Source: Ciona savignyi (Eukaryota; Chordata; Ascidiacea; Phlebobranchia; Cionidae). Taken from it: a stretch of DNA of 64,000 nt. Position numbers and translations under genes: made by a program. The notes under the pieces are model-generated. The model saw only the letters and a list, made by a program, of their open reading frames with translations, was not told where the DNA came from and searched no databases. The first letter of the stretch is position 1. Each line of letters starts with the position of its first letter. The stretch spans positions 432,502 through 496,501 of the forward strand of contig CH003110.1 of NCBI GenBank assembly GCA_000149265.1. Direction: 5' to 3'. Below are positions 45,629 through 58,400 of this stretch, in pieces.

Positions 45629-46429
45629 CTAGTTCATTTGTGTATGCGGTCATCTCACCCCATTGGCAAGGCACTAAAGGGACATTGCTTGAATCCAGCG
45701 AAATGATAGGTTCTACCTTTTTGGGTTAAATTGAAGGAACGTTTAAATCATGCACAAAACACTGCAATTGCTCCGATAACCGTCCTAGGTGATGTGCAAT
45801 GAAGAGAACACTTAGTATGATGAACCGATACACATGCCTACTGTCAAATTGTATGTAGTTACCCAACATTAGGCTATACGATTGATAAAACTCAAAAATA
45901 TAATCCTGCTTAACAACATAAACTTACAATGAAAAACAAGTTTCTAAATCGTAAACTAATTACAGTAGCTGCGAAAGGTATGTTAAAAATATCGCGTGGA
46001 GTAAGTGGTTCTTAACCCTCTTTTGTTGCATGCCTTCCTTCGTCTAATTTGATTTTCCATCCCTCCTCTACCGTATTAACTACCCACAATTCGAGTTACT
46101 ACTGGACGAAATAAGGAAATACACATATTTAGTGATGCATATATTTGAACTGCATAATATATCTGCTAAACCACTTCAATGTTACGCATATAGGTCTATA
46201 GGTCTGCATGAAAGTAGGACTATGTAATAATAATACCAAATGCCATCAAACAAAAATGTCAAAAAACACTAAGTATAAAATGTACAAATTCCAAATCCTG
46301 GAATTTCCCTTTTAGAGAGGAATTCCCCCCGTTCGAGAACGGCTGTATAGTGTGGTTTGATTAAACAGATTTTCGCGATCTTTTGCAAGTAGTTGATTTC
46401 CGCTTCTTTGTGATGTCTCCAAACGTTAC
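45629..46429. other. No gene recognised; SINE fragment at about 45655-45795 (+)
   Basis: The SINE remnant keeps GGCAAGGCACTAAAGGGACA and the following TTGCTTGAATCC. I looked here on the minus strand for the C-terminal exons of the ZNFX1-like gene and saw none. Confidence 0.45.
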
Positions 46430-49400
46430 CTGCATCTTGTGCATGGACGGCCACAGAGCTTACTGCATTTTCTATGCTTACAGCGATTGTCACACTGCTT
46501 TGTACATTGTGGGCATTCCATTAAGCACAATCCATTACACATGTGTCCGTGGGTGGACCGGTTTCTTCAAACACTTCATCTGGCACTTCATGTGAAATCG
46601 GCCCTAACAAAATGGCATCAATAGAAACAACTGTTTCGCTGTAGGAAATAACTTACTTGAAGACAATTGTAAAGACGGTCCTTTGCACTTATGGCCACAG
46701 TCTAAGGTTTTGCCGCAGAGTTTCTTGCATAAGATTATGCTGCGATTTCTTGAAGCAATGCAACTTACATCCTTTTCATGCCCACAAGATAGATTCACTG
46801 TATTGAAATATAATAATTGGTATAGCATGGAGAAATCTACATTAGTGATTACAATAATACCAATGCCTAAGACATATAAGTTAACCATCTTGGTATTATA
46901 ACAAATTGTTAAGCTTATTTTCTTATGACACTGTGTCATTTATGATGCCATAAATATACACTTTGACACCATTACATATAACTAAAAAGATATGTGAAAA
47001 GTTTCAAAAACATCCGAAGTTTTTAATACAATTCATAACAACAACCTTTAACTTTTACTAAGCAGACTTTAGTGCAGACATCATTCCAACACTTCTCCAC
47101 ACACTGATGTCCACATGCCAACGTTTTCTCACATCGTAATAAACATTTCACAGTGTTTACATCTTGCGAACACATCAGTCTTTGGTCGTGACCACATCTA
47201 AGTTTCTAATACATTAAAACAAAATAAATTTTATGTTTCTGTAAACTTTACTCCAACGCAATATTTATACAGGAGTTATATCAAATCAGTCCTTCTAATA
47301 TGAATATGAAACATAACGGTATACTGCAATAGGCCTACCCAAAAGCATGTAGTCTATGGCAATACCAATTTAAAAAAATTTGGTATAACCATTTTTAATT
47401 TTATCTTCAGGAAAATACACATCCCTATAAATATGTTACATTGAAATCACTCAATCATGCGTATACACTGGGGAGTAATATTATAAATGAGGCTATTAGA
47501 CATAACAATGCCAATTGTTATCGTTGTTGCGCAATATTTATAACTCGTGTAGGATTTGGGCCTTTGAAAGTTTTGGGAGTTTATCAAGTGACTGGTTGTA
47601 GTATTTTCCATATTTAAATTGACTTGGGCCATGTGTTTTAATATTAATTTATTCGTTTGGTATAGAAGTTAAGTTCATAAGTTAGCCTAATGTGTAAAAT
47701 ATTTAAAAACTGCAAATTCTAGTAATATCCTAACGTAAAAGTGGAATACAAATTTTGGAGTTGGAATAACGCGTAGATATTGCTGGAGATGCGCGTTTTT
47801 TGACGAGTCCTGTATTGTGCTACGTCTGGTCTAGTAGGCGCCACGAAAAGACGTAACATTATATTTAAGGAGCACTGAAGAAAAGTTTAGTATGATATTA
47901 AATTATTAAGTACCTTATTAACCAACACTTTGCAATCTGGGCACTCCTGGGAACATAGTCCTCCACATTGATGTCCACAACTTAGCTTCTTCTCACATAC
48001 TGCTTTGCATTTGAAGAACATTGGGTTTATGTGACATTCAATCATTTGTTGGTGGCCACATATTGGCAACGTCTGTGCCATGCAAAAGGTTTTTTTTACC
48101 TCAGTGGTTCATAATATCCACCATTTTAAATTATTATTCAAATCTTTAAAACTTTCGTTTTACATGTACACAAACACAAACCTTTTCCACTTTGACAAGA
48201 CAATTTCAGCAAGATTTCCCACACTTATCAGGACACTTGTGACCACATGCAAATGTCTTTTTACATGGCGGTTTGCACCAAAACCATATTGGGTTAACAT
48301 AGCACTCCATCTCTTGTGTGTGCCCACATTTAGGAATGGTCTGTGAATTTGAAATTGTAGATTTTATAAATAATCAAAAGCAACTAGATAAGATCTTCAT
48401 GTTTATCCCTGTGAATAGGAAAACCAAGTGGGTTCAGATCACCTCGCGCCCACCGTTGAGTTGTCGGGGGTATTGCAGTGTATTATGTAGGCTATGATTC
48501 ACACGTTCCTTTAATTTAGTAGAACCCATTTAGCTGCTGGGTTTAGGCAATGTCCATAAAGTGCCTTGTCCAAGGAGTGACCAGTTTCGCACCTGCAACC
48601 TTTCGGCTGAAAGGCGACGCACTTAACCACTAGACCAGTGGTTCTTAAACTTTTTCAGTCGCGCCCCCCTTGAGATTTGTGATTCATGCGCACGCCTCAC
48701 CTACTCAAAAATCAAATTTACGAAAAATAGAACAATAATTTTTTTGCCATTACTCTGCTTAGTGTAAAGGATGCAACTGTTTTTGGGAAACTAGTCGTTT
48801 AATTCGAGGCTTTGTTGAAGACAACGAACATCGAAGTTCTGCTTTGCATTCCAGTTTGTTACGACATTTTGTCTTTATACTCACAAGTGCCGAAAACCCA
48901 CTTTCACTGTCAAGCTCGCGCCCCCCTAGAAAAGCTTTCACGACCCCCAAGGGGGGCGCGCCCCCCTTGTTTAAGAACCCCTGCACTAGACTAACCGGTC
49001 GGACTAAAACTGATTGTAAGAGACTATCTTAAACAAAATAACTAGGTGTATATTGCCAGAGTTTTGGGAAATTAAATTAAGTGTCAATTGTTTATTGTCA
49101 ATGTTTAGCCTTTAAATATGATCAGTTCTTTTTTTCCTACTTAATAGCAAATGGGACACACAACCCAATAATAGGTTAAAAAGAATGCTTATTCTCATAA
49201 ACTTGAAATATTCTCATAAACTTGGAATGTTCCGCAGTTGTTTAAACTGCAAACATTTTCCTAATGAGGTGAAGGTTAAATGAATGTTTGCACAATTACA
49301 CATAGCTGAGAATTTGTATTTAAAACAAAGAAAGTTGACGTACAAATTGAACAGTGTTGGTTTGTTTAAATTGTCTTAATTTAATGGATTGAGTAAATAA

Positions 49401-52400
49401 AAAATATACTTTCACGAAAAGTGTAGAATATTCAAAATAAACAAATTAAAACATTATTATATATTCTTCATAATGTTATACTGTTACACAGAACAGCAAA
49501 AAATAGTATGGTCATATTGTATCCATTTCCGAGAAATATCCTAAGTAAATCTTCCTCAAAAGATCATTGCAAATCTTTGTGAGCTATATCTAAACTAATG
49601 CTTAATTTGTTAATGCAAAAATCGGATTGATGTTAATTACACCAAAAGATAAAAAAGCAAAAAATAAAAATGTTTGTCATAAAAAGAAGATTTATAACTA
49701 ATGTGTTAAAATTGAGTCAAATTACCTTTATTACAACTTTTTTACATGGACCACAAGGTGACCCACATAAATTCATACATTGATGGCCGCAATCTAGAAT
49801 AATAGGACACGGCATCTGACATTGGAAATCTTCTGGTTTAATTCCGCACTTCATCCGTTGCACATGTCCACATTCAGGCATTTTCTAAACATAAAGAAAG
49901 GGCTAGATACTGTGGATACATATGCATAATAATTAGCTTTAACAACAACAAAAACAACATGAACAAGCACTAAAAATCATTGAAAGACGGTTTCGTATCT
50001 GCTGTCATTTAAGATGCATTTTTTGGTAATTGCATTGAAAAAAGCACAGGTATGTATTAAAGACATCTGTAAAATGCATATTTATTTAAAAGTGTCGCCG
50101 TAATGTTACTTCAGAGTGTTCACAATGAATAAATCGAATTCTTACTTTGTCCATAAGCACAGGGCAGATCCCACAATAATCTCGACACTTCTTTAAACAG
50201 CGATGCAACAGCGGACACGACCTGGTGCAGGGTTTCATGCATTGGAACCTGCTGTGATCTCTGTCATCTGGGTGGCAAGTTCGTGTGCAACTGTGGCCAC
50301 AATTCAATCGGTACAAGCATGCAACCCCACAACCCCCTGTTTTACACAAAGATATAAATATGACCACACACACAACTTTATCAAGGAACCTTCTGGAAAC
50401 TTTTTAAAATCTTTTGCATATTCAGCCAACACACAAGTATCCGGGTGGTTCCTGCACTTTAATGTCAAACCACTACCGATCAGTTGGTCTTCTTCTAAAC
50501 TTTTTACGATGGTGTCCCATACATCGCTCTCTTTTTGCAGTAACTAAAAAATAAATATAATTATTTCAAGCCTTTAATTAAGAAGTCATAAACCAACTTT
50601 CATATTCCCGATACAGAAAAGTCCTTTCTTGGCCCGCGAAAGTGCTACACACACGCGGTTGTGTATTTTGAGGAAGCCAATACTTCTCTGGGGAGAGAAT
50701 GGTTATCAAATACCTGCAAATACATGGCGAAAACTTAAGTTACCGATTCATTGCTTCGCACAAGTGAAAGAAGTATGATGTGGTTCTCTTCTCCCTGGTA
50801 GTTATCCACAGCAGTCACATACACATCTTTCAGTTCAACTCCACGTTGGTTGATGATATTTTTTAGAGCGAGTAACTGTCCTGCACAAAATAAAATCATA
50901 AAAATTTTGAAACCAGGCGTGCTTGACAAATGTTGTTGATATGTGTAACAAGTAAGTTTATGCAAATTGTTCATGAAACTAACCATGGTAATAAGGCGGC
51001 ATGAGATAATGCCTCAGGCCACTTTACAATGTACATGATTCATCCATGATAATAATGTATAAAGATAAAACCTTTCAAATATATTTTTCCATATATACAC
51101 AAACATGTTATAAACCAATAATGACCTGTGTAAGTGGTGAGGATTGTTATCTGACTTGGCTTATATTGCTGCAGTAGAAGATACTTGCACAATGCTACTA
51201 TAAACTCTGCTTCGTGTTGGTTTATCTGAGCAATAATATTAACAAATTACAGGTAAAAATAATAAACTAATCCATTAGATTTTGCGACTATATACTGCGG
51301 TATAAATTATGTAACTAGGTGGTTTGTGTGAAAAAGTACATATTTTAAAGTGGTCCAAATCATTAATTATAAAAGATATCACTTTCTGGTTTTAGGTTTT
51401 GAGTTGATTCCCGTTTTGTATTGTTGCCTACTAATCCTACTTTGGTTTTTCCATCGACGATCATATCCTCCTTGTGCTGATGAGATATGAAGAACACACT
51501 TTTATCCACCCCCCATATATCTTCATACCCCTTCACATTCTTGTTATCGGTCAGCGTCTCGTATATATGCGGTCGTATTAGATCAGCGATACGAGGTTTC
51601 ATCCTGTGTTGACAGGTCAGTTTGGCGTATGGTAAGTTGTTCCTCACCTGATATGATAATTTATACTTATCACCACAAACAATGGTGTTAAAAGGTTGGA
51701 CTGGAACTTTCTTTGTTGATTTAGCTACTAATGACTACAGATTAATGAAATGATCAATGGCAGAGTTGCGACCAAGTAATATAGTTTTATCATTATTTTA
51801 CAAAAAGAAAATCCATGTCGATTCAGGAGAAATTGGATTTAAAGCTTACCAGTCTCTCAAACAGTGAAATGTCAAGGTTCATCTTGGTAGCAAGTTCGTA
51901 CACATTTGGGGAAGGTTTGAGTTGTTGATGGTCCCCGATGAGAATGAGGTGTTCTGTGAATTTAGGCATCGAAGTGACGATATGTGCTTCCAATACTTCT
52001 GCAGCTTCTTCCACCACCACCACATTGATCTAATCAGTAACTTATTGATAATTTCATGGAAAAATCTTCTCGGTTATTTAGTTACCGGCAATCTATTTAG
52101 GACACTTCTACACCTTGCAGCCCCTGTAGTTGTCATGCCGATCACATCTGCCCTGCCCAGTATGGACAAGTCAACCTCATTTTGTAATTCTTCCAGCTTT
52201 CTAGTCAGCGCATTAAACCTCGTTGTTTCTGCTTGTATCCCATTTCTGTAGCTTGCTCTCCACATATCAACCCAAGCACTGTGCATTAATATTATGATAA
52301 TCAGCACAATAATAATTTAGTGATATTATCTTTAGCTTTACTTTAGCAGTGCTACCAACTAAACATTATTCACAAAATCTTGTACACTGTGAGCCATAGC

Positions 52401-55400
52401 TACGGATAATGTTATCGATAATATCATATATATTCCTGTTACATATAGCATATATTTGAAGGTGTAATTGAGGCCTAACACTCATACCGATATAACCTCC
52501 ATCTATTCTCTGCACTCAGTGTCATAATATCTTCAATCATCTCCACATCTTCTACAGACATCGCTGCTGTTTCGTACAACTCCTTTCTTAGCAAGGATGT
52601 CTTTGTTTTTCTTTCTTGTTTTGAGAGTTTAAACTCATTAATATGGTTACCTGCAGATACCACAATTGTAAAGATTCTCCATAAGACTAACTTTAAACAA
52701 TTATTCATGTTGTTGTATCTTGGTGTAAGTTGTAGCAGATATTATTTTGCACAAGTCATCAACATTCTTTTGATTCCTTTCTTTCGTATTGTAATCGGCA
52801 AAGATGTTCTTTAGCCCCTTGATGAAGTCCACATACCCATGCACATTTACATCTTTTACCACTCCTGTGTAATGTAAATACCAATATTAACATTATTATA
52901 TATAATGTCAATTATAATATATATTGACCACTGTCAATATATATTTTAGTATCAATCATTTAGAACTTCATGTTTTCAAACTTTTTTTTATAATACTGTA
53001 ATGCAGTCCAGTATTCTGTCATTGTAATATCTCTAACCAACCAAAAATACTTTCAGAACAATGTCTAACTGCCCAAATAAATAAATTCATCATTTTAATA
53101 TTGTTTGGCTTGGTTTATTTTTATTTCCAAAAAAAGAGGCAAAATAAACGGTCCTTAAAATTATTACAGACAAACATGTTTTTAGTAATATTTATAAATT
53201 GCTCAAGTTTTCCATTGACTGAATGAGGCTTTGTTCCAGTGCAATGCAGTCTTTACATAACTTATTAAGTCATAATCTCTTTTCTTTAAAATTATAAACG
53301 ATTTAGGTTCAAAATTCTAGGTAAATTGTAAAATGTTACAAACCATTTTGCCAGCTTTTATCTGTTAGCCAATCTGAAATGATGTTGGCAAACTTTGGGT
53401 GATGAATGGAAACTGAAAGGGAAATAAAATATATTTTGTAAAAAGTTATTTAAAATACACAATAACAAAAAACCTCTGTCGTGTAGTTGGTTTGTCAGAA
53501 CATACACAGCACATTTCACTTCTATCTCACTAAAGTTGTCCACCAGGTGTGCCACAGAGTCAGGGACCGATTGATCCTCCAGAAAAGAGCCCACAATTTC
53601 TATGAGGGAAAATATGAAGTATTTTAAAACCAAGTGTGAAATATTTAATTTAACCCAGCTGTACCTGGATTAATATAAGCTCTTTTACTGCTTTCTTCTT
53701 GGTTCATCAGCCAATCAGCAATAATGGGGTAATCCAAGCTTTCTGTTCAAAAATATGAAAATTGTTTGCAGAGATAAGTTGGAAGGTGATAATCTTGTAG
53801 TAAGTTGTGATGGTTATGTAGTGTGGTAGACTTGTAGTTTATTCTGTCACTTTAGGAAGAATACACCATAGTATTAGGATAGAAAAAATAGAAATGGCCG
53901 AATGACAACCATTAAAGTCGGTAAAACAGGGCAAATAAAATTAATTGGAAAAAAGTATGAAGGAAACATGCTAGAGGCAAAATAAGATGGAAATTGTTGA
54001 CACATCACCAAAGTGGCCACAAACTTTTGTTCCCTTGTGCTTATAAAAAACTTGAAGAATAATGCCTTTATTGATTAGAATTTGGTGACACATTGTTAGC
54101 CAATATGTAACTATCTCATCCACAAGTATTGAAAATTAATGAAAGCTAATGAAGTTGATACCTGTAGCAGCAACAGCTTGTTTAATATGTCGCCAGCTGA
54201 TGTTGTTTTGAAAGAATGGAACAGCCCACACAATAAGAACTTCTATTGAACATAATTTTGATATATTGAGTAAATTACTAAAATACGAGTATTTTTAAGT
54301 AGGGTACTAAAATTCAAGTATTTAAAGAATTGGTAAAGACAATTTGACTAGATTCAAATATTGGGTAATCAAAGCAACATATGTTCATAACGGATCTTCA
54401 TTACATACTTAATTGCTGCATTGTCCGACCGGTTAGTCTGGCGGTTTAGTGCGACGACTTTCAACCGAAAGGTTGCATGTTCAAAACTGGTCACTGGCTA
54501 ATCGGTTGTGTCCTTGGGCAAGGCACTTAACCGACATTGGCTTAAGCCATCAGATTAATGGGTTCTATCAACTGAAGAAACGTATCTATTATACACAACA
54601 CACTGCAATAGCTAACCCGAAGGTGGGCACGAGGCGATCTGACGATTGTCCGTGTGTTAACCACCTTGGTTTTTTCCATTCACTGGGATAAACATGTATA
54701 TCCTATATCCTATCCTATCAAATACCCTACAAACTTTGTTAACTTGTAACTTAAAAAATAGAGACAAATCACCTTGCACAATGTAACTGGCAGGTGTGAG
54801 ATTTTGAGGTTCACTGAACCCCAACCATGTTAGCAATGCAATGTTGTAACTGCTGCTGAATTTTCCTGTGAATAACATTCTTTAATACCTCCATTTCTTA
54901 ACATAAATATATCAATTACCCAAGCTGTAGTTCTTAACAAATTGTTGAAACAACCTTGGTAAAATAACCTTCTCCAACTGCACAAGACTGACAATGCATT
55001 GATTTGAAGCTTGTAACATCTCAGATGGTTTCATCAATGATAGTTTTGCCTCTTCTATATCAGCTGCAAATAGTAAAAGTCCATAACAAATCCTATTTCC
55101 GTCTATTGCTGGACTCATAATATAACAAACCACCTTTGGCTAATGATTTGAAATGGCATATATAAGCTAACTGATTAGTGGTTTCTATTGGAAGACATGC
55201 TTAGGATAGGATATATATAGGTAATTCATGTTTTATCCCATTGAATAGGAAAACCAAGGGGGTTAACACACGGACAATTGTCAGATCAACTTTGTGTGTT
55301 GTATATTGTATATGGTTGTATATGATAGACTCGTACCTTTAATTTGGTAGAACCCATTAATCCGCTGGGTTCAAGCAATGTCCGTAAAGTGCCTTGTTCA

Positions 55401-58400
55401 ATGACACAGCCGACTAGCTAGCGACCAGTTTCGCACCTGCAACCTTTTGATTGAAAGGCACCGCACTGAACCGCTAGACCAAAGGGCTGGACTTACACAC
55501 ACTACTAATACTGTAAACTTTATCCAACTTTGAAACCACTGAATTTAAATGACAGTCAAATGACTTTACCAAATAGATAACACACGATAAATTACTATCA
55601 AGGATAACGATTGCAGATTGCTGCAAGCTGTGTTTAATAAATTTTAGGAAAATCTGTGGAAGTAACACCTTTAACCATCTGAAATGTTAGATTCAAATTA
55701 TTCCTCCGCTTGTTGTTTAGTGTGTATTGTTCCAATTCCTTGCTTTTACAACGACCCCCCACCCTCACGATGCCAAATTTATTGAATTTCAATATTCCTT
55801 CCAAGAACTGATCCAAAGCGTGGTTAGTGTAGCAAACCACCAGAATTGGGTGTTTGGGGTCGAATATTGTTCTTGATATACAAAACATGAAGTGATTGGT
55901 TAAATAAGCAATAATGAATTCATTATCATAATACCTGGGTTCCTGGTTTGCTAATAAAAGTTGCATCACTTTAAGCCCAACATGAGTCTTCCCAGTTCCC
56001 GGCGGACCTTGTATCAATGCTACTTCATTTGTGAGTGCAGTTTGTAGAGCACGTAGCTGTGACTCCTCTAAACCAAATGATGAAGCACTTGGCCATTGTT
56101 CAAGGTCACAAACATTAATTCGAGGATGGTCTTTATTTTCTGTTTTTTGTGATAGTTAATGGTTAATAACAATATTAGAATTAATCATGGTTTTAAAAAA
56201 AATCTAAAACGTTTTTTAAATTAAAATACTCAAAATTCCTGACTAAACAAATTTGATAGCAACTATGTTGTGAGAAGTTATGACATTTGGCTGCAAATCT
56301 GCATTTAACCCTTAGACCACGACGGTTACAAATATGTATTTTTATATCTTCGAAAAGCATTTGAAACATAATAACCCACTTGAATTTTTTGAGTAATATT
56401 GCTCCAAGCATTTTTCTTCAAAATTTTTGTATCTAGTTTAACGTTTAGGTAAAACATCGCTTTTTTGTGTTCAGGGAAGTTAAAATTGTTACACCAGTTG
56501 CTGTGAGAATAAAACTAGCAGTAGCCATCTTTGTTTTGGCTTTTTCCATTCATTTTCGATCTTTCAACTATATGTGTATACATATGTGTATATGATGTTT
56601 GCTAATATTACTATTGATATTTATTCAGTTTTTTCGCCTTTGTTTTCTTTGTTATACAATTATTATTCGATATTTAGATGAAATATGGCAACTTCGCTGT
56701 AGTTTACCGCCTATCAGGCTGCCAGCATGATGAGAGCTGATTGATGAACTACCATACTTGTCAGACATGTGTGACGTCATCATGCTTAGTTGACGTCATT
56801 AAAAAAATAAAGATATCAATTTGTAGAAAATTATATACTGGACAACTTTGTAATAGATTATTTTTTCCTAAGTCCAATAGTATTCGCAGCAAATGGGGTC
56901 AAAGCAACCTTACTCAAAAGTGTCAAAAACGGCAAAAGTTTCGGCGTAGTGAAAGGGCTGCATTTAAGAAATTACCCGGTGTGCATATGCAGTTGGTATA
57001 ATGTACTCTCAGAAAAATTTTCATCACCCTGACTTAAACAACTTGTCTCCTGGTAGGCTAACACAGGACAAATCTCTACATAGAACATGTCAAAACTTCT
57101 CACCTAGCACAGAGGTGAAATCATATCCCAAGGACAAGTTTCTCAAATACATCGGTGGCCTCATGTCCGGGAGGCAGTTCACAATGTATCGACTCAACGG
57201 CAAATCTCTTATCTCTGGATGGCACATTTTTGGGGTGTTACTCATACCAGTAATATGTAATTACTTTATCCGAACTGTTTGTCATATGGTACTTTAAAGC
57301 ATTAAAAATGTTAGTATATCTTAAACTTACTACTTGCATGTTTAATTTCATTTGAGAGAATTTTTTTTAATATCTATGTGTAATTGTCACCAATGATACT
57401 TTTTGCAGCTGATAAGTTTTGTTGCTTAGATCAATGTATAACGAAAACAGTGTTTCCTTTACTTTTTTTAAGCTTTGTAATTTCAAAGGATCCGGACAAA
57501 GCTGAGTCAAAGGTTGTATTTATTGTTAAATGTCAATTTGTACTTTAAAATATTGTTATGAGGTTGAGGTCTATATTCGAATATTTAAACAAAATTTGTC
57601 ATGATGTATGATGAATTTACATTTTACTCATATTTGGAAAAATACAAAGAGAGTTATGATATGGGTAATCGCCGGAATACCTTATGCTCACATTGTATAG
57701 GATTAAGACATTCCTGCCATTTTTGTTGTACAGGTTTTTGTACTTGCAAATTGCATTGCACAAGAGCAACCAACCAGCTAGGGTGCTTGCGAAAAGCTGA
57801 AGTTTTTAAACATGCAAACTAACGACTGTCAAATCTCCATAACAACTTATAACATGGCTAAAGCATAGAAATTATTAAATAGATCAGCATATACACATTT
57901 CCTACCTTGCAAGCCAGCTAGAACGTGATGGGACGCAGCAAAGAAAGCATTAGGTTCCACAAGGGTGTATTCTACTGACATATCAATGTAGGGAGCCTCT
58001 CCTAGGTTAATGACTTTCATTTTAATCTACCAGATTGCTCACATAGACCCAGTTTAAAAAATCTTTGAACACCCAGGAAACAAAGATTAATGTTAACACA
58101 TTAAAACTTGATTTATTAAACAGCTGTCACAACAAATATTCAAAAAAAAAAAAATATGTCACAACAAAAATAAATATAATAATATACCATTAACCAGACT
58201 GTGGACAGAGAACTAAGTAGTTATAGAATAAATGTGCCTTCCCTTGCTACAAAATAAGAATAATAATGATGAAGGTTATCAGACATATTGATCTGTAATT
58301 ATACATCAAGTCATACAGACTCGGAATAATACGCTAGACATGAGACACAACATACCATTATCATCACCCCCAACAAACTGTACCATCAGATCTCCCCTTC

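Noticed and set aside
46269-46493. Minus-strand frame NVWRHHKEAEINYLQ as a further zinc-finger exon
   Set aside because: VWR resembles the next family motif, but the expected Cys residues are absent and it is read only by ignoring the frame of the preceding exon.
57001-57297. Plus-strand frame of 98 codons
   Set aside because: It overlaps the minus-strand exon 57214-57104, which fits the ZNFX1-like protein in phase.
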